Made by a program: the position numbers and the translations under genes. Under the pieces are notes generated by a model that was not told the origin of the DNA, did no database searches, and saw only the letters and a program-made list of their open reading frames with translations. Below, in pieces: positions 1-6,406 of a stretch of 8,011 nucleotides of DNA. Every line of letters starts with the position of its first letter. Position 1 is the first letter of the stretch. Location of the stretch: positions 1-8,011 of the forward strand of contig JAUIHU010000185.1 in the NCBI GenBank assembly GCA_030432175.1, written 5' to 3'. This DNA comes from Verrucomicrobiia bacterium (GTDB taxonomy: Bacteria; Verrucomicrobiota; Verrucomicrobiia; Limisphaerales; JAUIHU01).

Positions 1-292
1 CCTCTACTGTAAGATTTCCAAGCAAAATTTTCATTTTAGCATATTGCTTGTCTGTTACCTGCAGCGCGCGAACCGATCCTTCTTTGGGTAAATTCGACAA
101 TACTCTGCTCATGTGTTTATCTACGCCTTCCTTGCCTTTACAAACTCTCGCATAAACCGAGTACTGAATCATCAAGTAGCCGTCATTCAGCAAAAAAGCC
201 CTGAATTGAGTCGCGGCTCGCCTTTGCGCAGGCTTTGTGACAGGTAAATCAAAAAACACCATCAACCACATATATCTCAAATCTCCTTTCAT
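1..292 (-). CDS. cas2: CRISPR-associated endonuclease Cas2, type II-C (partial, C-terminus beyond the left edge)
   Basis: Cas2 is the small dimeric partner of Cas1 in the spacer-integration complex that extends the CRISPR array. Reading leftwards from 292, the translation begins MKGDLRYMWLMVFFDLPV. This is the Cas2 ferredoxin-like first strand with its conserved aspartate (D15). It is followed by a basic helix (QRRAATQFRAFLLNDG), the strand YLMIQYSVYARVCKG, and the late-conserved stretch LPKEGSVRALQVTDKQYAKM, all typical of Cas2 next to Cas9. The window holds the first 97 codons, and the family is usually about 100-110 aa, so little is missing. The ATG at 292 overlaps the cas1 stop as ATGA, implying translational coupling. 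An internal in-frame ATG at 271 (giving MWLMVFF) lies 11 nt after an AAAGGAG sequence and could be the true start. I prefer 292 because LRYMWL-like residues precede the first strand in relatives. No defect is visible. Confidence 0.93.
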   Translation of the reverse strand, partial: MKGDLRYMWLMVFFDLPVTKPAQRRAATQFRAFLLNDGYLMIQYSVYARVCKGKEGVDKHMSRVLSNLPKEGSVRALQVTDKQYAKMKILLGNLTVE

Positions 293-1194
293 AATACTGA
301 TTCATCTGGAAATACAAGTTCTGAAGGTTTTTTACTCGTCAGCGCAATTTTAAGTGAAGATACCGTTTCTTCAATAGCTCCCAGCATCCCGTAAACTTCG
401 CCTCTCAAAACAACCTTTTGCTCCAGAATTCTGACCAGACTTCTACGGTGGTCCGGTACAAATGGATCTTTGAAATCATGCCCCTCCAGAGTTTCTAAAA
501 CGAGCTGATCCACAAATGGACGGTAGGGTTCAATCAAATCATCCGCCAAGTTATAAGCATTGGAGAGATTTTGATGATTTAATCCAATCTGAGGAATAAA
601 ACCGTACCCACAAAGGAATCGTGCAATTGCCGCTCGAACTATTGCATATCCATAATTCAACATCGCATTAGGCAAATCGTCATCCTGCCTTCTAAAAGAC
701 TGACCAACAAACAACTCCCCCCAATACTTTCGAGCCGCACGAGCTTCCACATTATCGGGATCCCCAGACCTGACTCGTTCAACCATAGTGTTGAGATCTT
801 TTGCCCCTGCCTGATTCTGCTGTTCCAAAACCCAGGACTGCATGCTTATCTTCTTCTTAACAATATGCGCCCAAACCTGCTTCTTCATTGGCAACGTGGT
901 TTCAAGTTGCAACTGTATGACAGGTCCGTGCCGGTAAAAACTGGTCCAGGGACAAGAGGTCCAGACAGGCATATGTTGCTGATTCACTCCCAGAACCAAT
1001 GTCCCGGATTCAGACATTTTGGCCAGAAGATAGCTGGAAAGTGAGACCTCAGTGGAGTCAATGATCAGATAAGCCAAATCTTCAACAGCTATCCGGAAGA
1101 CTCCTCCCGTTTCATCCCGAAACTCTATTTTCAACGCATGGTTCTGCACTGAAAGATAGGCCGGCCGAGACAAATGAATTCCTCGCCAGGGCAT
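289..1194 (-). CDS. cas1: CRISPR-associated integrase Cas1, type II-C
   Basis: Cas1 is the metal-dependent integrase that, with Cas2, inserts new spacers at the leader end of the array. The 301-aa product has the usual type II Cas1 length and opening (MPWRGIHLSRPAYLSVQN), an N-terminal beta domain to about residue 75 and a helical catalytic domain after it. The metal-binding residues expected for the family are present: E150 in VEARAARKYW, H207 in IGLNHQNLSNAYNLADD, and E222 in LIEPYRPFVD. The 15-residue gap between the last two matches the Streptococcus pyogenes enzyme as I recall it. The gene starts 12 bp after the cas9 stop and shares 4 bp with cas2, so all three are probably co-transcribed. 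No Shine-Dalgarno site precedes the ATG, so it may depend on translational coupling with cas9. It appears intact and active. Confidence 0.97.
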   Translation of the reverse strand: MPWRGIHLSRPAYLSVQNHALKIEFRDETGGVFRIAVEDLAYLIIDSTEVSLSSYLLAKMSESGTLVLGVNQQHMPVWTSCPWTSFYRHGPVIQLQLETTLPMKKQVWAHIVKKKISMQSWVLEQQNQAGAKDLNTMVERVRSGDPDNVEARAARKYWGELFVGQSFRRQDDDLPNAMLNYGYAIVRAAIARFLCGYGFIPQIGLNHQNLSNAYNLADDLIEPYRPFVDQLVLETLEGHDFKDPFVPDHRRSLVRILEQKVVLRGEVYGMLGAIEETVSSLKIALTSKKPSELVFPDESVL

Positions 1195-1206
1195 GACATA
1201 AAATAG

Positions 1207-4200
1207 TTAACAGTTTTTTCCTCTCCAGGTTCGTTTTTCTTTTCTAACGGGGCTTGTTCGACCAAGACGGTCAATGTTCATTTTAGTAAATAATTTGGTA
1301 TTTACCTTAACAGAAACCCCATTAGTAATCGTCGAATCATCAGGATCATCGATTTCAAACTTTGCTGTGTTACGATTAATCCCTTTATACAAACCAATTA
1401 TCTTAGCTTGTCCTGAGTTCTTACTCGAAGCATTTTTCTCAATTTCAACTCTCGAATTTTTCCAAAGACTAAACTCAAATTTATAAGAACTATCAATTAG
1501 ATCCCAATCCTTTTCATCTTTGCTCGCAACAATCGCCCGAAAAGGCGGTTCTTTATCCTTTAAATGGTAAGTATAGACTGGAACCAGATAGTACTTCTTC
1601 TTCCCTTTCTTATCGACTTTGGAAAACACATCCACTCTGATAATCATGCCACCCACAACGTAGCCCTGAGGATATTTCCTACCTGACTTATTCCCAACAA
1701 TTACCGTAACCTTCCGAACAATATTACCGGAAGGATCTCTCGGGAGAGCCTCTTCATTGACAGGCGCTCCTTGGCTGATCCAGGACAGAAGAGCCTCCTT
1801 CAACCAGCGGTTACTGTCCTCATGAATATCTTTGATGTTTTCAATGTCCTTTTCACTAGAGAATCTGGGCTTACCCTTTCCAACTGAAGAATCGACCAAT
1901 GATTTCCTGACAAAATAAACGGGGCGCCCCTCCTGCATTTCTACCCGATAGTTGGTTTCATCATGTAACTTACCAGTCCCTTTGCGAATCTCCCTCCGGG
2001 AAACGGTAAATAATTTCAATGCAGCTTCCACATCATTACGGAAGTTGTCCCAGGGAGCTTTCACCTGCCTTGGGATACGATGGTGATCATTCTTTAATTC
2101 CATTGTCCGGTAGCTCTCGCTAAACGCCCCAAGTAAGCCAGCCTGTTGAAGGGCATCCCGTCTTCCCTGCTCCACTCGCGTAATGAACTGTCGTTGTCCT
2201 TCTGAGAGCAAAGCACACACCAATGCATCCACGGCATGATGTTTATCACCTAAGCGATTTCCCGCTTCATCCTTTTTCAGGTTCTCCAATCCCCATGATT
2301 TTCTAACGAGCGCAGTTAAGGAACCCGGTTGGACAAATACTCTGCGCTTCTTCTTATTCTCGGACGAGGAATTGTTTTCAGATATCTCATAAATGAGTTC
2401 CAGATAATGTTTCACCAATCGCGAAATATATCTCGTATCATTCAAATGCCGGGAAGCGAATTTAATCTCATCCTCTGCAAAACTGGTATTCAATAAGTTG
2501 CGACGCTTCTGTTTCTTCAAGCCTTTCATGGTCCCGACAGTGGCATTAAATCTCAACCAACCCTCGCTGTTCGGATCCCCATTCCCGATGGATGAAAACT
2601 CAAATGGTGTACAATTCTTTTTGTCTCGATTACATTTACGGTGAACCAGAATTTTATTGTGATAAGAATTATCATGTGACCTGGACCGAGGCAGGATGTG
2701 ATCAATCTCATAATCCGTTTCGACAATATCCACTTCCTTACCCAAAGTCTCCCCGCAATAAGGACAGCAATCTCCTTGTTCCAGCCAGAGTTCGTACTTC
2801 AGCAACTCATCATCACCAGGAACTCGACCTAATTGGTCTTTCAGGTTTTTGCGATTGCTATTCTTATGTTTAGTCCTGTCTTCTATACCGGCATGCATTT
2901 CATTGCGTTCTGAAATCGATTTTCCCATATCGCGACTCAATTCCACACAAATGCGACCTGGAATTCTTCCGGCAACATCAATGAGGTGAATCACCTGCTT
3001 CAAGCATTCCTGAACCACCGATTTTACAACTGGGTTACTTATTCCACTAAAACTAAAGTCGCTTACATTATGTGAACCATAAACTGCAGCGCAGGCATCC
3101 GAATATACCTGACCTTGTATTAATTGGGGAATCAACTTGCGGGAAGCCAACATCGATATGGAGACTGATCCAGTGAATCTGGCCAATAGCGGCTTGTCTG
3201 ATCGCAAATCATTTTCCACAGCTTCAATCAGAACCTCATCTACATTGCGGAAACGCAACTGTTCTAAAACTCCCCAATGCCTCTCGCTGGTTTCGTGATT
3301 TGATATCTGTTCGAAAAATGTCAGAGCCTCCGCCAGGTAATCCAACTGTTCAATTTTTTCAGGAAAATACTGTTTCCATAAATCTTCACCAAGAACGCTC
3401 CGCAAGAGAAAACTACCTTTTGCCGTTCCGTTGTTGTTATTGCGAGTGACGAAATCTTCTTTTTCAATTTTTTGAGACGACTCAAAATCTGGTTTTACGC
3501 CAACCTTCACTTTCTTTTTGGCGGCGGCGGGTAAATCGGGAAACGTTGAATCCTTGGGGAGTTCAAATAGTTTACGAAGATCAGCCCATGAAAATCTACC
3601 AGGATTGCTTTGTGTTCCTGACTCGCCAAATTGTTGAATGACCGTTTTAATATCACTGTCATTGGATTGAAGGTAGTCCACCAGACGCACTTTCCTGCCA
3701 TCCTCCAATAGCAGACTAAGCGTGTTCAGCTTTTGGAGAAATCTGGAAAGTTCAAAAGACGGAGCCATCCGAGGGCCTCTTTTCTCATTCTTTTCAAAAG
3801 GACAATCACCCAGCAGTGTGTATGAGTTCTGAAGTGGCCGTTGTTGATTAAACAATTCAAGGAAATCGTTCTCAAATGCCTCAGAAGTGAATGGATTGCC
3901 AAAACTGCGTTGCTTTTCAAATAACAGTCGAATCTCCTTTTCCTGATCCAATCTTGCAATAGTCGCCAGATACTGCCCATCACGATTTCGTTTCCTGATT
4001 TTAAAATCCGGGTGCTTCAAAAGCATCTCTCCAACAGTCCTATAATCTCCACTCTCCATGCGAATTTTATTCTGTTGAATTGCAGTGAGTATCTTTCCTC
4101 CTTCATCATCCACTTTCTCCGACTTACTATTGGATTTAAATCCACGATGCTTGGCTATGTGAAGCAAAGCCGCCGCCCAGTCCAATGGATCCAAAGCCTC

Positions 4201-4734
4201 ATCTAATGCTCGAACCCGATTTTGCAAAGGTCCCATTCTTCCCACTCCAGATGAGCCTTCGGTCATTCTTGCATGAAAAAGACGCCATTCTTCGATGTTA
4301 CTTTTAGCTTCATTTTCAGTCGGATACTTCCACAAACTCTGACTCAATGGATATTTTTCAGGCAGCAAACCTACATCGCAAAACAATCGCTTCACTTCCC
4401 AGATCCTCCAAGCCCTGCGACGGGTCGTCAGTCGTGCTCGACGCTTTTCCCTTCTCGTTGGATTTTTTAAATGCAAACCCGTTTTCTCTTTAATTTCAGG
4501 AACATCAAAGGCTCGCACTCCCAAATAGGCGATCCGATCCGGGAAATCTGGTATTCCAGGAATAGAAAAGTCACCTTTATCTTGTATAGAATCGAAAACC
4601 AAAGCCTGCCCGCAAGAACCTACTCCTATATCAAGTCCGAGAGATAGGCTGTCATCCAACCGAACTGGAAAAGTTTTAGGAAGCTTGGTTAATGGAGCGT
4701 CCTTGCCATCCAACAAAGATCTTTTTGTATTCAT
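1207..4734 (-). CDS. cas9: CRISPR-associated endonuclease Cas9, type II-C
   Basis: Cas9 is the RNA-guided nuclease that cuts both strands of invading DNA. Motifs along the 1175 residues: RuvC-I at 32-45 (LGLDIGVGSCGQAL, catalytic D35); arginine-rich bridge helix at about 91-117; a helical recognition lobe to about 590; RuvC-II at about 594-604 (RICVELSRDMG, E598); HNH at about 650-725 with D678, H679 and N702, the H-to-N spacing equalling that of Neisseria Cas9; and RuvC-III at about 830-840 (DKHHAVDALV, H833/D836). A wedge/PAM-interacting region ends IDRLGRTSPVRKEKR, which closes many II-C Cas9s. Absence of csn2 and the cas9-cas1-cas2 order support II-C. It is longer than many II-C enzymes, with about 30 extra residues before RuvC-I. 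The HNH carries CPYC (C657, C660), perhaps with C701/C708 a zinc knuckle (inference). Start: only the ATG at 4734 precedes RuvC-I; TTG codons 7-8 are alternatives. No Shine-Dalgarno is visible. All catalytic residues are present, so it is probably functional. Confidence 0.97.
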   Translation of the reverse strand: MNTKRSLLDGKDAPLTKLPKTFPVRLDDSLSLGLDIGVGSCGQALVFDSIQDKGDFSIPGIPDFPDRIAYLGVRAFDVPEIKEKTGLHLKNPTRREKRRARLTTRRRAWRIWEVKRLFCDVGLLPEKYPLSQSLWKYPTENEAKSNIEEWRLFHARMTEGSSGVGRMGPLQNRVRALDEALDPLDWAAALLHIAKHRGFKSNSKSEKVDDEGGKILTAIQQNKIRMESGDYRTVGEMLLKHPDFKIRKRNRDGQYLATIARLDQEKEIRLLFEKQRSFGNPFTSEAFENDFLELFNQQRPLQNSYTLLGDCPFEKNEKRGPRMAPSFELSRFLQKLNTLSLLLEDGRKVRLVDYLQSNDSDIKTVIQQFGESGTQSNPGRFSWADLRKLFELPKDSTFPDLPAAAKKKVKVGVKPDFESSQKIEKEDFVTRNNNNGTAKGSFLLRSVLGEDLWKQYFPEKIEQLDYLAEALTFFEQISNHETSERHWGVLEQLRFRNVDEVLIEAVENDLRSDKPLLARFTGSVSISMLASRKLIPQLIQGQVYSDACAAVYGSHNVSDFSFSGISNPVVKSVVQECLKQVIHLIDVAGRIPGRICVELSRDMGKSISERNEMHAGIEDRTKHKNSNRKNLKDQLGRVPGDDELLKYELWLEQGDCCPYCGETLGKEVDIVETDYEIDHILPRSRSHDNSYHNKILVHRKCNRDKKNCTPFEFSSIGNGDPNSEGWLRFNATVGTMKGLKKQKRRNLLNTSFAEDEIKFASRHLNDTRYISRLVKHYLELIYEISENNSSSENKKKRRVFVQPGSLTALVRKSWGLENLKKDEAGNRLGDKHHAVDALVCALLSEGQRQFITRVEQGRRDALQQAGLLGAFSESYRTMELKNDHHRIPRQVKAPWDNFRNDVEAALKLFTVSRREIRKGTGKLHDETNYRVEMQEGRPVYFVRKSLVDSSVGKGKPRFSSEKDIENIKDIHEDSNRWLKEALLSWISQGAPVNEEALPRDPSGNIVRKVTVIVGNKSGRKYPQGYVVGGMIIRVDVFSKVDKKGKKKYYLVPVYTYHLKDKEPPFRAIVASKDEKDWDLIDSSYKFEFSLWKNSRVEIEKNASSKNSGQAKIIGLYKGINRNTAKFEIDDPDDSTITNGVSVKVNTKLFTKMNIDRLGRTSPVRKEKRTWRGKNC

Positions 4735-4750
4735 CGAAATGAGAAAATTA

Positions 4751-4769
4751 TTGATAAAGAGGTTATCAA
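4751..4769. promoter_or_regulatory. Inverted repeat at the predicted cas9 transcription start (possible operator)
   Basis: The sequence is a perfect 7-bp inverted repeat, TTGATAA-AGAGG-TTATCAA. It starts about 6 nt downstream of the proposed -10 element on the minus strand and ends 17 bp before the cas9 ATG. The position, over the expected +1, is where a repressor would block the operon. Alternatively it forms a hairpin at the 5' end of the cas9 mRNA. The repeat is directly visible; the regulatory role is inference. No regulator gene lies in the window. Confidence 0.45.
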
Positions 4770-4774
4770 AAAGT

Positions 4775-4803
4775 ATTGTATCAGACGGAAATCAGGAAGG
4801 CAA
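4775..4803 (-). promoter_or_regulatory. Sigma70-like promoter of the cas9-cas1-cas2 operon
   Basis: Read on the minus strand, TTGCCT (4803-4798) and TACAAT (4780-4775) are separated by exactly 17 nt, the optimal spacing. They match the TTGACA and TATAAT consensus at 4 of 6 and 5 of 6 positions. Transcription would begin near 4768, giving a leader of about 34 nt before the cas9 ATG. It is the best promoter I found upstream of the operon, but it is a prediction from consensus only. Confidence 0.5.
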
Positions 4804-5096
4804 CCACAGTAAAGGTATCTTTCGAGATATCTGAAAAGTGTGAATTAACACCTTCGACCCCTGCTCGAATTCGTTCGGGCGGGGGGATCTATCTTCGGTA
4901 ATATTACTATTTAATTTTTAAAATGTATCACCGAGTTTGAGCGCGTTGAGCCTGCCATCTTAGCAAGAAATATTTGCGAAAATGGCGACGGATTCATCCG
5001 CTGGTCCGGCTTTGTCAAGCGTCCCACATTGCTTCATAAAGGTTCACTGAAACACTTTTGGAACACCTCTGAGATCCGTGCATTAAATTGTATGCA
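4804..5096. other. Intergenic region upstream of cas9, no gene supported
   Basis: I see no convincing open reading frame here. The region contains a GC-rich imperfect stem around 4859-4887 (CCCCTGC pairing with GCGGGG across a TCGAATTCG-containing loop), a 10-bp palindrome GTAATATTAC at 4898-4907, and a small CGGA-TGAA-TCCG hairpin (minus strand) around 4989-5000. A tracrRNA for the Cas9 system often lies near cas9 and could be here. Without the array repeat there is nothing to match an anti-repeat against, and I find no hairpin followed by a T-run that would mark its end, so I do not call it. Confidence 0.5.
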
Positions 5097-5128
5097 GTCG
5101 CTCCCCTTGTGGGAGCGTGGCTTCAAAC
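5097..5128 (+). repeat. Solitary type I-C-like CRISPR repeat remnant
   Basis: This 32-nt stretch begins GTCGCTCCCC and ends GTGGCTTCAAAC. It contains a perfect 7-bp hairpin (CGCTCCC at 5099-5105, loop CTTGT, GGGAGCG at 5111-5117). Length, hairpin position and ends match the known type I-C repeat pattern, GTCGC, hairpin, GTGGATTGAAAC. The two differences, at the last part (CTTC instead of ATTG), are as expected of a decayed terminal repeat. No second copy is found at one repeat-plus-spacer distance on either side, so this is a single unit and not an array. It is unlikely to belong to the Cas9 system, whose repeats are usually 36 nt or longer with a different ending. A chance hairpin, or a terminator without a T-run, is the alternative. 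Confidence 0.5.
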
Positions 5129-5131
5129 GCT

Positions 5132-5509
5132 GGAAACGACCTGATTGAAACGCTCAAAAAACACTCTACCCTAAACGCCTACCTCGGCCTCACCCTCCGC
5201 AACTGGCTCGTCAGCGCCTAAATTATTGAGTTCGAGCAAAACGGCGAAGAACGTGCGAAATATGGGGAACGCTTGATGCCCAAACTCTCCAAGCGTCTAA
5301 AGATCCGCGGATTGAACTTTTCCAACCTGAAATCAGTAAAAGCCTTTGCCCTGGCATATCCGGTAAAAAGACAGACACGGTTTGGCTTTTTGCCGAGCGA
5401 CCTCGAATCTCAAATAAGCCAGACAGTGTCTGGCCTTTTCTCGAATCCACAGATTCCGTCCGCCAAATTGGACAAGAAACAGATAGGAGATGTCCGAGTG
5501 ATTTCGTAG
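5132..5509 (+). pseudogene. DUF1016/YhcG-family (PDDEXK nuclease) N-terminal fragment, broken
   Basis: In one frame the translation reads GNDLIETLKKHSTLNAYLGL, TLRNWLVSA, stop (TAA at 5219-5221), then IIEFEQNGEERAKYGERLMP and KLSKRLKIRGLNFSNLKSVK, then AFALAYPVKRQT. This is the conserved N-terminal DUF1016 domain of YhcG-like proteins, in which relatives read RNWLIGYYIVEFEQNGEDRAKYG across the stop. TAA therefore probably replaced a tyrosine codon (TAC/TAT). The frame continues through SQTVSGLFSNPQIPSAKL and ends at a TAG at 5507-5509. The C-terminal PDDEXK nuclease domain is absent and no start codon is evident; the left end directly follows the CRISPR-repeat-like element. DUF1016 genes are often found within type I restriction loci, which fits the adjoining hsdM remnant. 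The family call is by pattern recognition. I am confident it is non-functional. Confidence 0.75.
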
Positions 5510-5945
5510 ACGTCTGCGGATTCCGCACGTTCAGTTCGACGCCGTCGTCGCCAATCCACCGTTTTCACTGCGCTGGAATCTGAAGGAAAAAAACGCCAAA
5601 GACGTGCTCTTCATCAACGCCAGCGAGCAGTTCGAGAAGGGCAAACGCCAGAACGTGATCACTCAAGAGCACATCGGCCGCATTATCGAGACCTACCGCG
5701 AGCGCCCCGAGGAAGAAATCGAACGCTTTGCCCGCCGCGTAGGAATGGATGAAATCGCAGAGAACGATTACAACCTCAACATCACCCGCTACGTCAGTAC
5801 TGCGGAACAGGAACCGGTCATTGATCTGAAAGAGACTCATCAAGCGATCATGACAGCGGATAAGGAAATCAGGACTTTTACCGGAAAGCACAACAAATTT
5901 CTCGAAGAACTCGGCCTGCCGCCACTCCCCGCTGATAAGAATTGA
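5502..5945 (+). pseudogene. hsdM: hsdM remnant: type I restriction-modification methyltransferase subunit, N-terminally truncated with an internal deletion
   Basis: HsdM is the adenine-N6 methyltransferase subunit of type I restriction-modification enzymes, normally about 500 aa. The open frame from 5502 encodes QFDAVVANPPFSLRW, containing the catalytic NPPF motif (5553-5564). It then jumps directly to KDVLFINASEQFEKGKRQN and the C-terminal part with ENDYNLNITRYV, typical of the HsdM C-terminus, and a final helix ending at TGA. In intact HsdM roughly 100 residues (the rest of the Rossmann fold, including the LPxGVLF-like stretch) separate these blocks, so an in-frame deletion joined them near 5570-5595. 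All residues before NPPF, including the SAM-binding motif, are missing. A GTG at 5604 could start a 113-aa C-terminal peptide, but no ribosome site is apparent. No hsdS or hsdR follows. The segment is visibly GC-richer than its neighbours, suggesting separate ancestry. It cannot be an active methyltransferase. Confidence 0.85.
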
Positions 5946-6406
5946 AACTCGATTTCCTGTTCAAGAAAGCGAATTCAATTTCAATATCGCCAACGGTGCG
6001 ATTAAAAGTTGGTGGAGCCCTGATTTCCGATGCAAGATTGAGAGCTCGACACATTTTCCGGTTGAAATGCCGGGCTTATAGTGATTGGAAATGTGACGGT
6101 GGATTGACCTGACCTGGGACTTATCGTGCCAGGGCTTATAGCTTCCAGACCGCTTATCTGGATCCTGGCCAACCAAGAATGGAGGATATGCATGCTTCAA
6201 TTCCAGTGGCATGAACTTCATTATTTTTAAGTCCTGAACAACATTTTCGTGCTTCTTGTGGTCAATTGTCATTGAATTCCTCATGTTCAGCAGGCAAAAT
6301 CCAGTCAATGGGTAGTTCACTGAATGCGGCTCAACTCATTTATGCCGCTGACAGCGCTGCCTGTTGGATTATTTTATTTCTGAGATTATCCCTGAGCTAG
6401 GTCATT
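5946..6406. other. Intergenic region between the hsdM remnant and the tail-collar gene
   Basis: This stretch of about 460 bp has no gene I can support. A 119-codon frame on the minus strand (5961-6320) has no recognisable motif, no ribosome site and an unremarkable composition, so I treat it as chance. The middle part carries the repeated GGGCTTATAG motif described separately. The last 100 bp should contain the promoter of the downstream gene, but no convincing -35/-10 pair stands out. Confidence 0.5.
6068..6157 (+). repeat. Short repeated motif TGCC(A)GGGCTTATAG
   Basis: TGCCGGGCTTATAG at 6068-6081 recurs as TGCCAGGGCTTATAG at 6127-6141, the shared 10-mer GGGCTTATAG being offset by exactly 60 bp. 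Two weaker relatives lie in the same 90 bp: CTGGGACTTAT around 6114-6124, and CCGCTTAT around 6150-6157 inside CCAGACCGCTTATCTGG. The repetition is visible directly. Function is unknown: it could be decayed repetitive DNA, protein-binding sites or coincidence. Confidence 0.4.

Noticed and set aside
2592..2873. Plus-strand open frames inside cas9, and other antisense or shifted frames within cas9 and the collar gene
   Set aside because: They overlap clearly real genes in other frames and have no conserved features of their own.
4751..4769. FNR/CRP-type site (TTGAT...ATCAA) upstream of cas9
   Set aside because: The half-sites match the FNR consensus TTGAT-N4-ATCAA, but they are separated by 9 nt instead of 4, so a normal FNR dimer would not fit.
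4960..5037. Short minus-strand frame beginning MKQCGTLDKAGPADESV
   Set aside because: Only 25 codons, no ribosome site and no recognised family. It looks slightly coding-like and could be debris of a mobile element, but nothing supports it.
5021..5053. A second degenerate CRISPR repeat (begins GTC, ends CTGAAAC) upstream of the 5097 element
   Set aside because: Only the ends resemble the other copy. The interior shows no hairpin and almost no identity.
5961..6320. 119-aa open frame on the minus strand
   Set aside because: No motif, no ribosome-binding site, nothing recognisable. It is consistent with a chance frame in non-coding DNA.
6364..6392. Promoter for the collar gene (TTGGAT, 17 nt, TATCCC)
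   Set aside because: Spacing is ideal but the -10 match is poor, and the start would be only about 8 nt from the ATG. Too weak to annotate.
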